Shown here: positions 53,241 through 62,241 of the stretch, piece by piece
Position numbering within the stretch: the stretch's first letter is position 1
How the letters are laid out: the number at the start of each line of letters is the position of its first letter
Source of the DNA: Bacillota bacterium
GTDB taxonomy: Bacteria > Bacillota_I > Bacilli_A > Izemoplasmatales > Hujiaoplasmataceae
Length of the DNA: 62,294 bases
Direction of reading: 5' to 3'
Assembly (NCBI GenBank): GCA_018816905.1
Contig: JAHIVB010000011.1
Span: 1-62,294 of the forward strand
Program-made: the position numbers and the translations under genes
Notes under the pieces: model-generated
The model's database searches: none
What the model was told of the DNA's origin: nothing
Seen by the model: only the letters and a program-made list of their open reading frames with translations

Positions 53241-55900
53241 TTTTTTTCTCCTAAAATAATTGTGATGATTTCGCTTTCCAATACAGTTCCTTTTTTAAGT
53301 GTAAATGCGTCTTTTTTGGTTTCGAGCAACTTGTTATTGCATCGTACCTCACTAATTTCATAATGACCATAATCCAATTTATTTGGGTTCATATATTGAA
53401 TTAATAGTGTTTTTCCATTAAATAAAACATGTAAAGAGGCTAAGGTGTCCATAAAATGATGACTTCTCAAATGCGGACGGAAGACAAAATCTCCAAAAGA
53501 GCCATAGACTCCAAAAATTTGCTCAACGAGGGTAATGATTACCCAAGAGGCGGATCCGGTCAAGAAGTGATACATTCCTCTTCCGTCTGGTGAAATGTAT
53601 TCTGGAATCCCTGGAAGAATTTTTGATTGGTTGATGTCGAGTAAGTAATTTGATAAATCATCTAATATTTTAGTGCCTTCTTTGACAAATCCATTGTCAA
53701 GAAGTGAATAGGCGTACATGATTGTCATATGAGAGAAAAATGCGCCGTTTTCTTTATGCCCGAATGCAAATCCCATGAACCTTCCAAGATTCATTTTATT
53801 CACTCCAAATCGCGTGTTTAGGCGATAACTGGAAGGTGGAGAATCGTAAAGATACTTATTTGCTGAATTGATGATTTTTTCGATTTGTTGCTTCGACGCA
53901 TTATGTGCCATTAAAGGGAATACTTGTCCGGTTAAAGTCATTTTGACAGGTTCTTCTAGGGATTCAACGCGAATTCCTTCGTTGTCATAATAACCATTGA
54001 ATGAACCAAATTCTCCTAATTCATTCCATTCCTGTCGAGATAGGTTTTCCATCATCGAGCTAGCTTTAAAAGATAAATCTTGAATCAAATCCTCAATGAA
54101 AATATCAGTCTGTCTTCCACTCACTTGATGTTGAATTGCATTGAAATAACGCTGCAGTTTTTCTTGCTTTTCACTGGGAGATAGTGCTATCTGATTATTA
54201 TCATTCAGCAACAATTCAAATTCTTCAAAGAATGAAAATCGTTTTGTTCCTTGTGATTTTAAATGGTTTAGAATCGAAACGATATTCTTTAGATTTCCGA
54301 CATAAAGATGAGTAAAAGCTACTGTTTCTCCGGCTTTTTTTGCCATGTCGAATCCGTCGTTCCAATCCGCATCTTCTATTCTGATATTTCCATGCTTTCC
54401 TACGTTATAAAAAGCGGTTAAGTTTTCTACAAGTAAATGTTCAAGTACGGTTCCTAGGTAAGAAACACCTTCCTTTGTCATCAAACTCGATCCGTTTTCA
54501 CCGTCGTAATCCATATCAATTTTCTTAGTATAATGAGAAAATTTATCTTTAAAATATCCTTGTTTTTCAAATAAAATCGTAGTGTCCCCGGTCCGATTCA
54601 AGTAAAACTGAACTGTAACAAACGGCCAAGCTCCGTGGTCGGACCATACTCTGACAATTTTATTTCTATCTGCTTTGAATTCGCCTGATTTTTCTCCGAT
54701 GATTGTAGCGTTAGAACCATCAATCCGAACACCTCTAAAGAAATTGACAATATTGTCTCTGACTGTATGAGGATCTTTCAAAATGAGTTCAAGAGAGTCT
54801 TGCCACAAATCTCTCCATCCTCTTCCACCTCTTCCATAATCATGATGAGGTAGGAAGGAGTTTCCATAGATTCTTCTAACCAGCGGCTGAATGCCGACAT
54901 GTCGATACCACCCTGACAACGGGATATCTTTTATTTTAAAATCAGTCGTAATTAAATCGTTTTTCCAGAATACTTTATTTTCCTCTAATAGTCGATCGAA
55001 ATCCAATTTTGACAGTTCGGATTGATACTGGATAAGCGAATCGATATTAGAGTGGATTTCAAAAGCAATGATGAATTCGATCTCTTCGTTTGGAGAGATT
55101 TGAATTTGATCAAATTCAATTCCTCCCATTGCCTCATATCCTTCGAATACATCTCCGACCTGATAAGAATTATGCACTGAATTAACGACAACATTCGGGT
55201 AAAAAAGATCTTTTCCTTCACCGATGAATTCATCCAATTTTGGCCAATATTTGCTTATGGATTGATGTTTTGATGACTTGGCAAAAACGCCGTAGGCGTA
55301 AGTGTTGGGATGATGCCCCCGTTCATCAAAAGAAAGGCTGGGTTGGTTGATGATTCCGTTAGATACGATGTGAATTCTGTTTAGCAATGAGGTTACGTGA
55401 CGATGGTCTCTCAAATTATCGGCAGATCGACCGAAAATGGGAATTCCAACGACCGTTTTAATTTTAAGAGATTGCGTTGACTTATTTTTAAATACGACTT
55501 TGTGAAGTTCAATCCATCTATCGTTTGTTGGAACGAAACTTGTGATGTTCACTTCAAATTGTGAATTATTACGGAGTATTTTTTGATACAATAAACCGTT
55601 GTCCAGTGTCACTTCATCCGGAAAAGACTTTTGATAAGGCGTTAAGCCCGTCACATTCCAAATCGTACCCTCTACATTGAAAAAGATGTTTCTTGCATTC
55701 AGAGGGTTTTTTAAATCCTCTGCAGAAGCAGGAATCATTCCAAAGTGGTTTTGATCAATTTTGATATCTCCATGTAATGTTGGAGTAATAGCGGATTTCA
55801 TCCCAGAATAGTTAAACAATGGAAAATAAAGTCCACTGAATTGGTCTATGTTTGGGATGGAATAGGAGCCGTCTTGTTTGAATGAAATTTGTGTCTTAAT
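53237..55900 (-). CDS. GH94-type beta-glucan phosphorylase
   Basis: An inverting glycoside phosphorylase of clan GH-Q (GH94, or the related GH149/GH161), about 887 residues. It has SAITPTLHGDIKIDQN near the N terminus, GRGGRGWRDLWQDSLEL, the general-acid Asp in EDADWNDGFD near residue 511, and PGIPEYISPDGRGMYHFLTGSASW. Such enzymes cleave beta-glucosides with phosphate to give glucose-1-phosphate, and the locus suggests a laminaribiose or beta-1,3-oligoglucan phosphorylase. The best Shine-Dalgarno (GAGGAGG) is 7 bases before an ATT codon at 55900-55898, not an ATG. From there the frame reads IKTQISFKQDGSYSIPNIDQ, then the family-like SGLYFPLFNYSG. The next conventional start is TTG at 55819, which would cut into the conserved domain. 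Confidence 0.88.
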   Translation of the reverse strand: MKTQISFKQDGSYSIPNIDQFSGLYFPLFNYSGMKSAITPTLHGDIKIDQNHFGMIPASAEDLKNPLNARNIFFNVEGTIWNVTGLTPYQKSFPDEVTLDNGLLYQKILRNNSQFEVNITSFVPTNDRWIELHKVVFKNKSTQSLKIKTVVGIPIFGRSADNLRDHRHVTSLLNRIHIVSNGIINQPSLSFDERGHHPNTYAYGVFAKSSKHQSISKYWPKLDEFIGEGKDLFYPNVVVNSVHNSYQVGDVFEGYEAMGGIEFDQIQISPNEEIEFIIAFEIHSNIDSLIQYQSELSKLDFDRLLEENKVFWKNDLITTDFKIKDIPLSGWYRHVGIQPLVRRIYGNSFLPHHDYGRGGRGWRDLWQDSLELILKDPHTVRDNIVNFFRGVRIDGSNATIIGEKSGEFKADRNKIVRVWSDHGAWPFVTVQFYLNRTGDTTILFEKQGYFKDKFSHYTKKIDMDYDGENGSSLMTKEGVSYLGTVLEHLLVENLTAFYNVGKHGNIRIEDADWNDGFDMAKKAGETVAFTHLYVGNLKNIVSILNHLKSQGTKRFSFFEEFELLLNDNNQIALSPSEKQEKLQRYFNAIQHQVSGRQTDIFIEDLIQDLSFKASSMMENLSRQEWNELGEFGSFNGYYDNEGIRVESLEEPVKMTLTGQVFPLMAHNASKQQIEKIINSANKYLYDSPPSSYRLNTRFGVNKMNLGRFMGFAFGHKENGAFFSHMTIMYAYSLLDNGFVKEGTKILDDLSNYLLDINQSKILPGIPEYISPDGRGMYHFLTGSASWVIITLVEQIFGVYGSFGDFVFRPHLRSHHFMDTLASLHVLFNGKTLLIQYMNPNKLDYGHYEISEVRCNNKLLETKKDAFTLKKGTVLESEIITIILGEKK

Positions 55901-55918
55901 AGTGACTCCTCCTCTCTA

Positions 55919-55932
55919 TGTAACCGTATACA
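55919..55932. promoter_or_regulatory. Shared operator, GH94-GH16 operon copy
   Basis: TGTAACCGTATACA on the plus strand, TGTATACGGTTACA on the minus, directly downstream of the -10 and upstream of the ribosome binding site of the phosphorylase gene. Confidence 0.7.
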
Positions 55933-55935
55933 TAT

Positions 55936-55963
55936 ATTATATCATACTACGAATTAATGTATA
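55936..55963 (-). promoter_or_regulatory. Promoter of the GH94-GH16 operon
   Basis: Minus strand -10 TATAAT (55936-55941), with a weak -35 TATACA (55958-55963) and a 16-base spacer. Confidence 0.55.
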
Positions 55964-55972
55964 GAATTTTTT

Positions 55973-56005
55973 AAAAAAAAAGAGCCGAAACAAAGTTCGG
56001 CTCTC
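55973..56005 (-). terminator. Terminator of the cyclic-di-AMP receptor gene
   Basis: A 9-bp GC-rich stem (AGAGCCGAA/TTCGGCTCT) with a six-base loop and a run of eight T residues on the minus strand. Confidence 0.9.
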
Positions 56006-56019
56006 TATTGTCAATTGAA

Positions 56020-56343
56020 TTATGCCTTGATGAATTGATCGACGTTCAAGACAAAAATGGTCGCTCCGCCTACCTGTACCTCAACTGGAGTGGAGGAGAA
56101 AATTCCAAACTCGGATGAGATCGCATTCGGAACTAATTTCGTTCTTCGTTTCGACGTTTCAGATATCACTTGGATGCATTTATCCAATAGCTCATCTTGC
56201 ACGCCAATAATCATGGTTGTATTACCGCTCATCAAGAATCCACCCGTCGTCGCAAGCTTCGTCACAAAGAAATTTTCTTTGATTAATGTCTTGATTACCT
56301 TACTAGCATCTTCATTTGACACAATCGCCATCACTAGCTTCAT
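56020..56343 (-). CDS. darA: Cyclic-di-AMP receptor DarA/PstA
   Basis: A 107-residue PII-like protein (DUF970) that binds cyclic-di-AMP in Firmicutes. MKLVMAIVSNEDASKVIKTLIKENFFVTKLATTGGFLMSGNTT contains the TTGGFL-x-x-GNTT nucleotide-binding motif of the family, and VEVQVGGATIFVLNVDQF forms the last strand. It is a trimeric cytosolic sensor whose targets are mostly unknown. It is monocistronic between its own terminator and the suf operon; the start follows AAGGTGG. Confidence 0.93.
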   Translation of the reverse strand: MKLVMAIVSNEDASKVIKTLIKENFFVTKLATTGGFLMSGNTTMIIGVQDELLDKCIQVISETSKRRTKLVPNAISSEFGIFSSTPVEVQVGGATIFVLNVDQFIKA

Positions 56344-56450
56344 AATACACCACCACCTTTTTGGTTATTCTATCACAACGGATGCGGTTTTTAAAGAGCA
56401 TTTGTGAAAATATCGTCTGAAAATCAGTCATTTCAAGACAAAACCACTAA

Positions 56451-56475
56451 AAAAACACCATTTCTGGTGTTTTAT
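56451..56475 (-). terminator. Terminator of the suf operon
   Basis: An 8-bp stem (AAAACACC/GGTGTTTT) with a six-base loop and a T run on the minus strand, directly after the sufB stop. Confidence 0.8.
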
Positions 56476-57887
56476 TATCCAATTGAACCTGTCATTTCCA
56501 GTTTAATCAGTTGATTGAGTTCAACAGCATATTCCATCGGTAACTCTCTAGCAAAAGGCTCTATGAATCCCATTACAATCATTTCTGTAGCTTCTTCTTC
56601 TGTAAGTCCGCGACTCATCAAGTAGAAAAGTTGTTCTTCAGAAACCTTCGAAACCGTGGCTTCGTGTTCGATTTGACCTTTAAAGTTTTTCACTACATTG
56701 GTTGGCAAGGTGTCTGAAGAAGACAAGTTGTCCACAAGAATGGTGTCACACTCAATTTTACTTCTAGATCCGGTCGCTCCGGGAGCTTGGGTGACCATTC
56801 CGCGGTAGTTGACTCTTCCGCCTTTATTTGCGATTGATTTTGAGATGATTTTACTGGAAGTGTTCTTTCCAATATGGATCATCTTAGCGCCTGCATCCTG
56901 GATTTGCCCTCTTCCGGCAAATGCAATCGAGATGGTTGTTCCTTTAGAATAATCTCCACGTAAAATGCAAGACGGATATTTCATGTTGACACCACTACCG
57001 ATGTTTCCGTCAATCCATTCCATATGACCGCGTTCGTAAACGACAGAACGCTTCGTAACGAGATTGATGATATTATTCGACCAGTTTTGTACTGTCGAAT
57101 ACCTGCAATAAGCACTCTTTTTGACGAATATTTCAACAACTGCCGCATGTAGAGAGTCATTTGAATAAATCGGCGCTGTACATCCTTCAACATAGTTTAA
57201 TGACGCTTCGTCTTCGACGATAATCAAAGTTCTTTCAAACTGACCCATTTTCTCGGAATTTATCCTGAAGTAAGACTGTAATGGTTTTTCAACTTTGACA
57301 CCTTTTGGTACATAGATAAAAGAACCACCACTCCAAACGGCCGTATTTAGGGCTGCATATTTATTGTCTTTATAGCTGACAACTTTCCCGAAATACTCTT
57401 TAAAAATATCCGGATGTTCTCTTAAAGCAGAATCAGTATCGAGGAAAATGACACCTTGATCTGTCAGTTCTTGAATTGTTGAATGATAGACTGCTTCACT
57501 GTCAAATTGAGTCGTAACCCCTGCTAAGTACTTTTGTTCAGCTTCTGGAATACCCAGTTTATTGAAAGTATCTTTAATCTCGTCAGGAACGTCTTTCCAG
57601 TCATTTTCGACTCTACTGGATGGTTTGATATAATAAATGATGTCTTCAAAATTAATAAAAGATAGATCCGGTCCCCAACTTGGGTTCTTTTTTTCAATAA
57701 ATGCTTGATAAGCTTTTAAACGGATGTCAAGCATCCAATCCGGTTCACCTTTTATCGCTGAAATTTCTGCGACGATTTCTTTCGATAAACCTCTTTTCGT
57801 TTGGAACACACTCTTCGAGTCTGTTTTGAAGCCATATTTATAGTCGTTGACAATGCCTTCGACATTTGCTCTTTCTTTATCGCTCAA
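56475..57887 (-). CDS. sufB: Fe-S cluster assembly scaffold protein SufB
   Basis: SufB is the scaffold subunit of the SufBCD complex on which Fe-S clusters are built. From the chosen start it has 470 residues, the normal length. [53 protein letters not shown] and [30 protein letters not shown] are highly typical, as is the C-terminal [23 protein letters not shown] longer frame begins at 57983 inside sufU, but the real start is most likely the TTG at 57887, 8 bases after AAGGAGG. It is the last gene of sufCDSUB. Confidence 0.96.
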   Translation of the reverse strand: MSDKERANVEGIVNDYKYGFKTDSKSVFQTKRGLSKEIVAEISAIKGEPDWMLDIRLKAYQAFIEKKNPSWGPDLSFINFEDIIYYIKPSSRVENDWKDVPDEIKDTFNKLGIPEAEQKYLAGVTTQFDSEAVYHSTIQELTDQGVIFLDTDSALREHPDIFKEYFGKVVSYKDNKYAALNTAVWSGGSFIYVPKGVKVEKPLQSYFRINSEKMGQFERTLIIVEDEASLNYVEGCTAPIYSNDSLHAAVVEIFVKKSAYCRYSTVQNWSNNIINLVTKRSVVYERGHMEWIDGNIGSGVNMKYPSCILRGDYSKGTTISIAFAGRGQIQDAGAKMIHIGKNTSSKIISKSIANKGGRVNYRGMVTQAPGATGSRSKIECDTILVDNLSSSDTLPTNVVKNFKGQIEHEATVSKVSEEQLFYLMSRGLTEEEATEMIVMGFIEPFARELPMEYAVELNQLIKLEMTGSIG

Positions 57888-57900
57888 GGGGAAAACCTCC

Positions 57901-58326
57901 TTATTTCTTGATCGTTTCCAAAAATGCTTTCCAAGATATGGAAGCACATTTAATTCTCGCCGGGAACAAGCGTACCCCCGCAAACACTTCAGCTTCCTCT
58001 AAATCAATCGATGGATCGATCGATTCATTAGAAACCATTTTTAGGTAATTATGTGCAATTGCTTCTGCTTCTTCGACTTTTTTGCCAATCATGGTTTCTG
58101 TGAGAACAGATGCAGAAGCGCAACATATGGAGCACCCACTGCCTTCAAAACGACAGTCTTCGATGACTCCTTCATTACATTTGGTCTGTATCGTCACGTC
58201 ATCGCCACAACTAGGGTTTTTAATATGTTTGATGTGATAACCTAGGCCCTCTACCAAGCCCTTGTTACGAGGGTTTTTGTAGTGTTCCATGATGACTTCT
58301 CTATATAAGTTTTCTAAATTAGCCAA
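57901..58326 (-). CDS. sufU: SufU zinc-dependent sulfurtransferase
   Basis: SufU takes sulfur from SufS and passes it to the SufBCD scaffold in Firmicutes. The 141-residue protein has [21 protein letters not shown] and the three conserved cysteines in [23 protein letters not shown] and [11 protein letters not shown]. The start is a TTG at 58326 preceded by AGGAGTGAT; the longer frame from 58401 would run into sufS. It lies 10 bases after sufS and 13 bases before sufB. Confidence 0.95.
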   Translation of the reverse strand: MANLENLYREVIMEHYKNPRNKGLVEGLGYHIKHIKNPSCGDDVTIQTKCNEGVIEDCRFEGSGCSICCASASVLTETMIGKKVEEAEAIAHNYLKMVSNESIDPSIDLEEAEVFAGVRLFPARIKCASISWKAFLETIKK

Positions 58327-58336
58327 GATATCACTC

Positions 58337-59542
58337 CTAAAATCCCATGTTTTTGAAGAAGGAAATCGCTTCTTTTGTCGTGGAGACAAAACGATCAACA
58401 TCTTCCTTATTATTATATAAATAGAACGACACTCGAAGACAGGACTGAATTCCTAAAAATCGAGTTACGAGTTTTGCGCAGTGTTGCCCGGCTCTCATGC
58501 AAATGTTTTGATCTGCATAATAGGTGACAGCGTCATGTGGTGGAACGTTTTTTAAATTATAAGAAATAATTGCCGTATCGCTGTTTGGATTGTAGATTTC
58601 AATCCCTTCAATCTCTTTTAGCTGATTCAGGGCATAAATGTGTAGTTCCATACAGTATGATTCTATTTCTTTGACTGAATATCGATTGAAATATTCAATG
58701 GTGTCGCTAAATGCGATAATTCCCGCAACTGGCATGGTTCCGGCTTCAAATTTGTAAGGAGTATCTTTATAGGTCGCATCAGTAAGGGTGACGTCGTCAT
58801 TCATGTCGCCACCAAATTCAATTGGATCCATTCGATCCAAAAGTACTTTTTTGCCGTACAGAATTCCTACCCCAGTCGGTCCAAGCATTTTATGTGCTGA
58901 AAAAGCTAAGAAATCAAGGTCTAATTCTTTGACGTCTACTTTTAAATGTGGAAGTGCCTGCGCACCGTCAATGACCGCAATGGCACCTATCGAATGAGCC
59001 AATTTGACGATTTCTTTCACGGGGGTGATAAAACCCATGACATTCGATACATAAGTAAGTGCGACTATTTTAGTTTTTTCAGTTAATACGGTTTTAAAAT
59101 GATCTACAGTAATTCTTCCTTCTTTTGTCAAAGGAACGAATTTAATGACGGATTTTGTTTTTTTTGCAATTTCAAACCAAGGCAGATAAGAAGAATGGTG
59201 TTCCAGTTCAGAAACGATGATTTCGTCTCCTTCATTCAAGTTTGCCAAGCCATAGCTTGAAGCAACCAAGTTTAAGGATGAAGTCGTTCCTCTGGTAAAA
59301 ACGATTTCTTCTACTTCTGAATTGATGTAGGTAGCAACGTCTTCTCTGGTTTGTTCATATAAATCAGTCGCCTCAACGCTGATTGGGTAAAGACCGCGGT
59401 GAATGTTGACGGACAAGTCCTGGTAGTAATGGTCGATGGCATCGATCACTCGTTGCGGTTTCAAGCTCATCGCAGCTGAATCCAAGTAAACCAAACCGTT
59501 TTTGATTTGGGGAAACTCCTGACGCCAATTCGGGTTCGACAT
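58337..59542 (-). CDS. sufS: Cysteine desulfurase SufS
   Basis: A PLP enzyme that removes sulfur from cysteine for Fe-S assembly. The 401-residue group II desulfurase has VYLDSAAMSLKP at the N terminus, ELEHHSSYLPWFEIA, the PLP lysine in FLAFSAHKMLGPTGVGILYGK, and the catalytic cysteine in MRAGQHCAKLVTR. It is followed by sufU and preceded by sufD in the operon. It could also feed ThiI, since no other desulfurase is seen in the window (inference). Confidence 0.97.
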   Translation of the reverse strand: MSNPNWRQEFPQIKNGLVYLDSAAMSLKPQRVIDAIDHYYQDLSVNIHRGLYPISVEATDLYEQTREDVATYINSEVEEIVFTRGTTSSLNLVASSYGLANLNEGDEIIVSELEHHSSYLPWFEIAKKTKSVIKFVPLTKEGRITVDHFKTVLTEKTKIVALTYVSNVMGFITPVKEIVKLAHSIGAIAVIDGAQALPHLKVDVKELDLDFLAFSAHKMLGPTGVGILYGKKVLLDRMDPIEFGGDMNDDVTLTDATYKDTPYKFEAGTMPVAGIIAFSDTIEYFNRYSVKEIESYCMELHIYALNQLKEIEGIEIYNPNSDTAIISYNLKNVPPHDAVTYYADQNICMRAGQHCAKLVTRFLGIQSCLRVSFYLYNNKEDVDRFVSTTKEAISFFKNMGF

Positions 59543-59546
59543 ATTA

Positions 59547-60461
59547 CTATTCTCCCTTCACTTTTCTCGCTATTCTCTGATTAATGGTTTTCTTTAGTGC
59601 TCCTTCATCCAATGAAAGGACGAAAGGTTCTGTGTACCCTTGTAATATCAATCGTTTTGCTTCACTTTCTGAAAGTCCACGACTAAGTAGATAAAACATT
59701 TCATCTTCGTTAATTTGGCCAATGGCAGCGCCATGCCCTGCTTCTACATCGTATTCATCGATGAAGAGTTTCGGATCAACGCGGATGATACCTGTTTCAG
59801 AAAGGATGACTCCACGGTTTTGTTGTTTACAGTTTGAGCCTGACATTCCTTTTGCAATATAACCATTGACGTAAAATTCAATCGTAGAGTGGTTGTTTGA
59901 TACCATTAAGTTATGAACGTTTGATACTGTATTTTTAGCCTGATGCCTGATATCCTGAATTGTTGAGAAACGATCTTGATGATGAGAAATCGTTAAAGTA
60001 TCGAAATCAATCGATGCGTTTTCTCCCTTAAGTAGAAGTTCGTCTTTAAAAGTGTGCTCTCCATCCATGAATAACCCACTTGATAACAGCAAGTGCGCAT
60101 TTTGATCTATTTCTAAAATTCTATTCAAATTTGTTTTTACATTTCGAGAAGTCAAGTAGGTTTCAGTAATTTTGATATTTGAACCTTGATGTAAAAGAAT
60201 CTTGATGTCTCTCGAAGCGTTTTTTCTAAAATGATAAAGCAAATTGATCGATAAGTATGAATCTTTCGGAAAAACAAGTTCAAGTTGATTGAACTGAACA
60301 TCCGAGGTAATGACGAGACTGATTTTTTCTTTCGAATTTTTGGGGAAAGTAATGATCAACGCCCCATTTTTGTCTTTGCTACTGAAATGATGATTTGATT
60401 CAAGCGGACGGTCTAAAAAAACCGGATGTAATGATTGTTCAAGGTAAGTTGGGTTGTTCAT
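59547..60461 (-). CDS. sufD: Fe-S cluster assembly protein SufD
   Basis: The partner of SufB in the SufBCD scaffold. At 304 residues it is short for SufD, with a reduced N-terminal domain. The beta-helix core and the C-terminal motif QNRGVILSETGIIRVDPKLFIDEYDVEAGHGAAIGQINEDEMFYLLSRGLSE, holding the conserved HGAAIG segment, are intact. A longer frame overlaps sufC, but the ATG at 60461 lies 7 bases past the sufC stop with AAGGT upstream. It precedes sufS by 4 bases. Confidence 0.93.
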   Translation of the reverse strand: MNNPTYLEQSLHPVFLDRPLESNHHFSSKDKNGALIITFPKNSKEKISLVITSDVQFNQLELVFPKDSYLSINLLYHFRKNASRDIKILLHQGSNIKITETYLTSRNVKTNLNRILEIDQNAHLLLSSGLFMDGEHTFKDELLLKGENASIDFDTLTISHHQDRFSTIQDIRHQAKNTVSNVHNLMVSNNHSTIEFYVNGYIAKGMSGSNCKQQNRGVILSETGIIRVDPKLFIDEYDVEAGHGAAIGQINEDEMFYLLSRGLSESEAKRLILQGYTEPFVLSLDEGALKKTINQRIARKVKGE

Positions 60462-60468
60462 GTGAAGG

Positions 60469-61287
60469 CTACCTTGTTGTTGGATTGGTTGCACAAGTAC
60501 CAAGTGAATATTGTTTTGGTCCTTCATCGAAATCGTCAATGCCAAGTTCCGCTTTTAACCAGTCATATCCGTCCGAGTCAATTTTCGCAATCAATTCTTT
60601 ACCACCAGTTTTAACAATCTGTCCTTTAATCATAATATGAACATAATCAGGAACAATGTAGTCAAGCAACCTTTGATAATGAGTAATTAAAATCATCCCC
60701 AAGTTTGGGGATTTAAGTGCTGTGACGTTTTCACCGACAATCCTTAAAGCATCGACATCCAGGCCGGAATCAATTTCATCAAGCAAAGCAATCGAAGGCT
60801 TCAACAGTTTCATTTGAAGGATTTCGTTTCGTTTCTTTTCTCCACCGCTAAAGCCTTGGTTCAGGAAGCGGTGAGACAATCCAGACCCCATTTTGAGTTC
60901 TTTCGCACTGTCTTCAAACTCTAGAATAAATTTACCTATTCTTAGGTGTTTATCTTTTGGAAGTCTTGCGGTCACAGCAGTTTTGACAAAATCGAAATTG
61001 GTGACTCCTGGTACTTCCACAGGATTTTGCATACCTAAAAAAACGCCTCTTCGACTTCTTTCGTCGACAGGCATCTCATTCATGACTTCTCCATCCAACA
61101 GAATTTCTCCTGACTCAATTTTGTATTTCGGGTGACCCATAACGATTTGAGCTAGTGTCGATTTTCCTGTTCCGTTCGGTCCCATGATTGCATGAGTTTC
61201 TCCGCCTTTGACGGTTAAGTTGATACCATGTAAAATCGTATTACCTTCAACGGATACGACTAAGTTTTTCATCTCTAAAATTGCCAT
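60469..61287 (-). CDS. sufC: Fe-S cluster assembly ATPase SufC
   Basis: The ABC-type ATPase of SufBCD, 272 residues from the chosen start. It has Walker A MGPNGTGKST, signature GFSGGEKKRNEILQM, Walker B SIALLDEIDSGLDVDAL and the H-loop LITHYQRLLDYIVPDYVHIM, all typical of SufC. The C terminus is about 20 residues longer than usual (GIDDFDEGPKQYSLGTCATNPTTR). The start ATG at 61287 follows GGAGG. It is the first gene of the sufCDSUB operon. Confidence 0.96.
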   Translation of the reverse strand: MAILEMKNLVVSVEGNTILHGINLTVKGGETHAIMGPNGTGKSTLAQIVMGHPKYKIESGEILLDGEVMNEMPVDERSRRGVFLGMQNPVEVPGVTNFDFVKTAVTARLPKDKHLRIGKFILEFEDSAKELKMGSGLSHRFLNQGFSGGEKKRNEILQMKLLKPSIALLDEIDSGLDVDALRIVGENVTALKSPNLGMILITHYQRLLDYIVPDYVHIMIKGQIVKTGGKELIAKIDSDGYDWLKAELGIDDFDEGPKQYSLGTCATNPTTR

Positions 61288-61365
61288 TCTGTACCTCCAA
61301 ATTAACACCTTCTATTGTACTCTATATAGCTCTTTTTTGCAAAAAATATGAATGTTTAATTTCAA

Positions 61366-61397
61366 AAAAAGAAGGAATCTACGAGAGATTCCTTATT
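61366..61397 (-). terminator. Terminator of the MgtC-family gene
   Basis: A 9-bp stem with one added pair (AAGGAATCT/AGAGATTCCTT), a short loop and a run of seven T residues on the minus strand. It overlaps the end of the gene and lies 79 bases before sufC. Confidence 0.8.
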
Positions 61398-61935
61398 TTT
61401 CAACAACTTCTGCACCGAGAACACTCGGGGATTTCACATGTTGTAACTTTGTCATATCCAGTACTTTTCTGAATCCAGTTAGGAACACGAGTGAAAAAAT
61501 GCTTAATACGATTCCAATGGTGTATCCGCCCATACCAAAACAAAGACCAATCATGGATGCAAGCCAAATCGTTGCGGCTGTAGTTAATCCTGAAATACCG
61601 TTGGAAGTTTTCAAAATCGTTCCGGCACCCAGAAAACCTACTCCTGTTACAACTTGCGCGATGATTCTCTGCCTTTCTAAATTCGCTTGGATGTTTAAAA
61701 GCATCAGATCGGGAGCCATTGCCAACGCTTCGTTGTAAAGGCTGTCTTGAAGAATGGCTATTCCGCAAGCTCCGAATGCTACCATCAAATGGGTGGTTAC
61801 CCCTGCAATTTTGTGTTTCATCTGTCGTTCGATACCGATGATTCCCACAAACACTGCCGTGAGTCCCATTCTCAAAACGATTTCCCAAAGACCGGGACCC
61901 GTGTCCAAAAAATTGCCAAATACACTTAAACTCAT
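61393..61935 (-). CDS. MgtC/SapB-family membrane protein
   Basis: A 180-residue inner-membrane protein with about five helices. LRMGLTAVFVGIIGIERQMKHKIAGVTTHLMVAFGACGIAI and ERQRIIAQVVTGVGFLGAGTILKTSNGISGLTTAATIWLASMIGLCFGMG are the MgtC family signature. The family is linked to magnesium homeostasis and F-ATPase regulation in pathogens; the role here is unknown. It has its own promoter with a palindromic operator and its own terminator. The start follows AAGGTG. Confidence 0.92.
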   Translation of the reverse strand: MSLSVFGNFLDTGPGLWEIVLRMGLTAVFVGIIGIERQMKHKIAGVTTHLMVAFGACGIAILQDSLYNEALAMAPDLMLLNIQANLERQRIIAQVVTGVGFLGAGTILKTSNGISGLTTAATIWLASMIGLCFGMGGYTIGIVLSIFSLVFLTGFRKVLDMTKLQHVKSPSVLGAEVVEK

Positions 61936-61961
61936 AATTTCACCTTATTTCAATGCGCGTA

Positions 61962-61977
61962 AAGTAAGCGCTTTACA
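61962..61977. promoter_or_regulatory. Palindromic operator upstream of the MgtC-family gene
   Basis: AAGTAAGCGCTTTACA, a LacI/CcpA-type palindrome around a GCGC centre. It begins just downstream of the -10 and is distinct from the beta-glucan operators, so it suggests a different regulator or CcpA itself. Confidence 0.55.
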
Positions 61978-61989
61978 TATTGAATTATA

Positions 61990-62018
61990 ATTATAGCAGA
62001 TTGGGTGATGATAATCAA
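61990..62018 (-). promoter_or_regulatory. Promoter of the MgtC-family gene
   Basis: Minus strand -35 TTGATT (62013-62018), a 17-base spacer and -10 TATAAT (61990-61995). A second TATAAT overlaps at 61984-61989. Confidence 0.6.
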
Positions 62019-62126
62019 GTACTACAAAAAGAAAACGGTGTGTTTTCCAACATTAGAGTATTCGATTTAATATTACATTATTAAAACATTCCATATTAAC
62101 AATGATTCGTGAAATTAGTCTTTTTT

Positions 62127-62170
62127 AAAAAAAAAACCGTCTATTCCAGATGTATTCGGAATAGACGGTC
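62127..62170 (-). terminator. Terminator of the gene at the right edge
   Basis: A perfect 12-bp stem (ACCGTCTATTCC/GGAATAGACGGT) with a ten-base loop and a run of A residues on the plus strand, that is a T run on the minus, about 72 bases past a TAG stop. Confidence 0.9.
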
Positions 62171-62241
62171 ATAATTATGTTGTGTCTGTGTTAGTTCCAA
62201 TAACACAGTGGTGAATTTCTTTTATTACGATCATTCAATGA

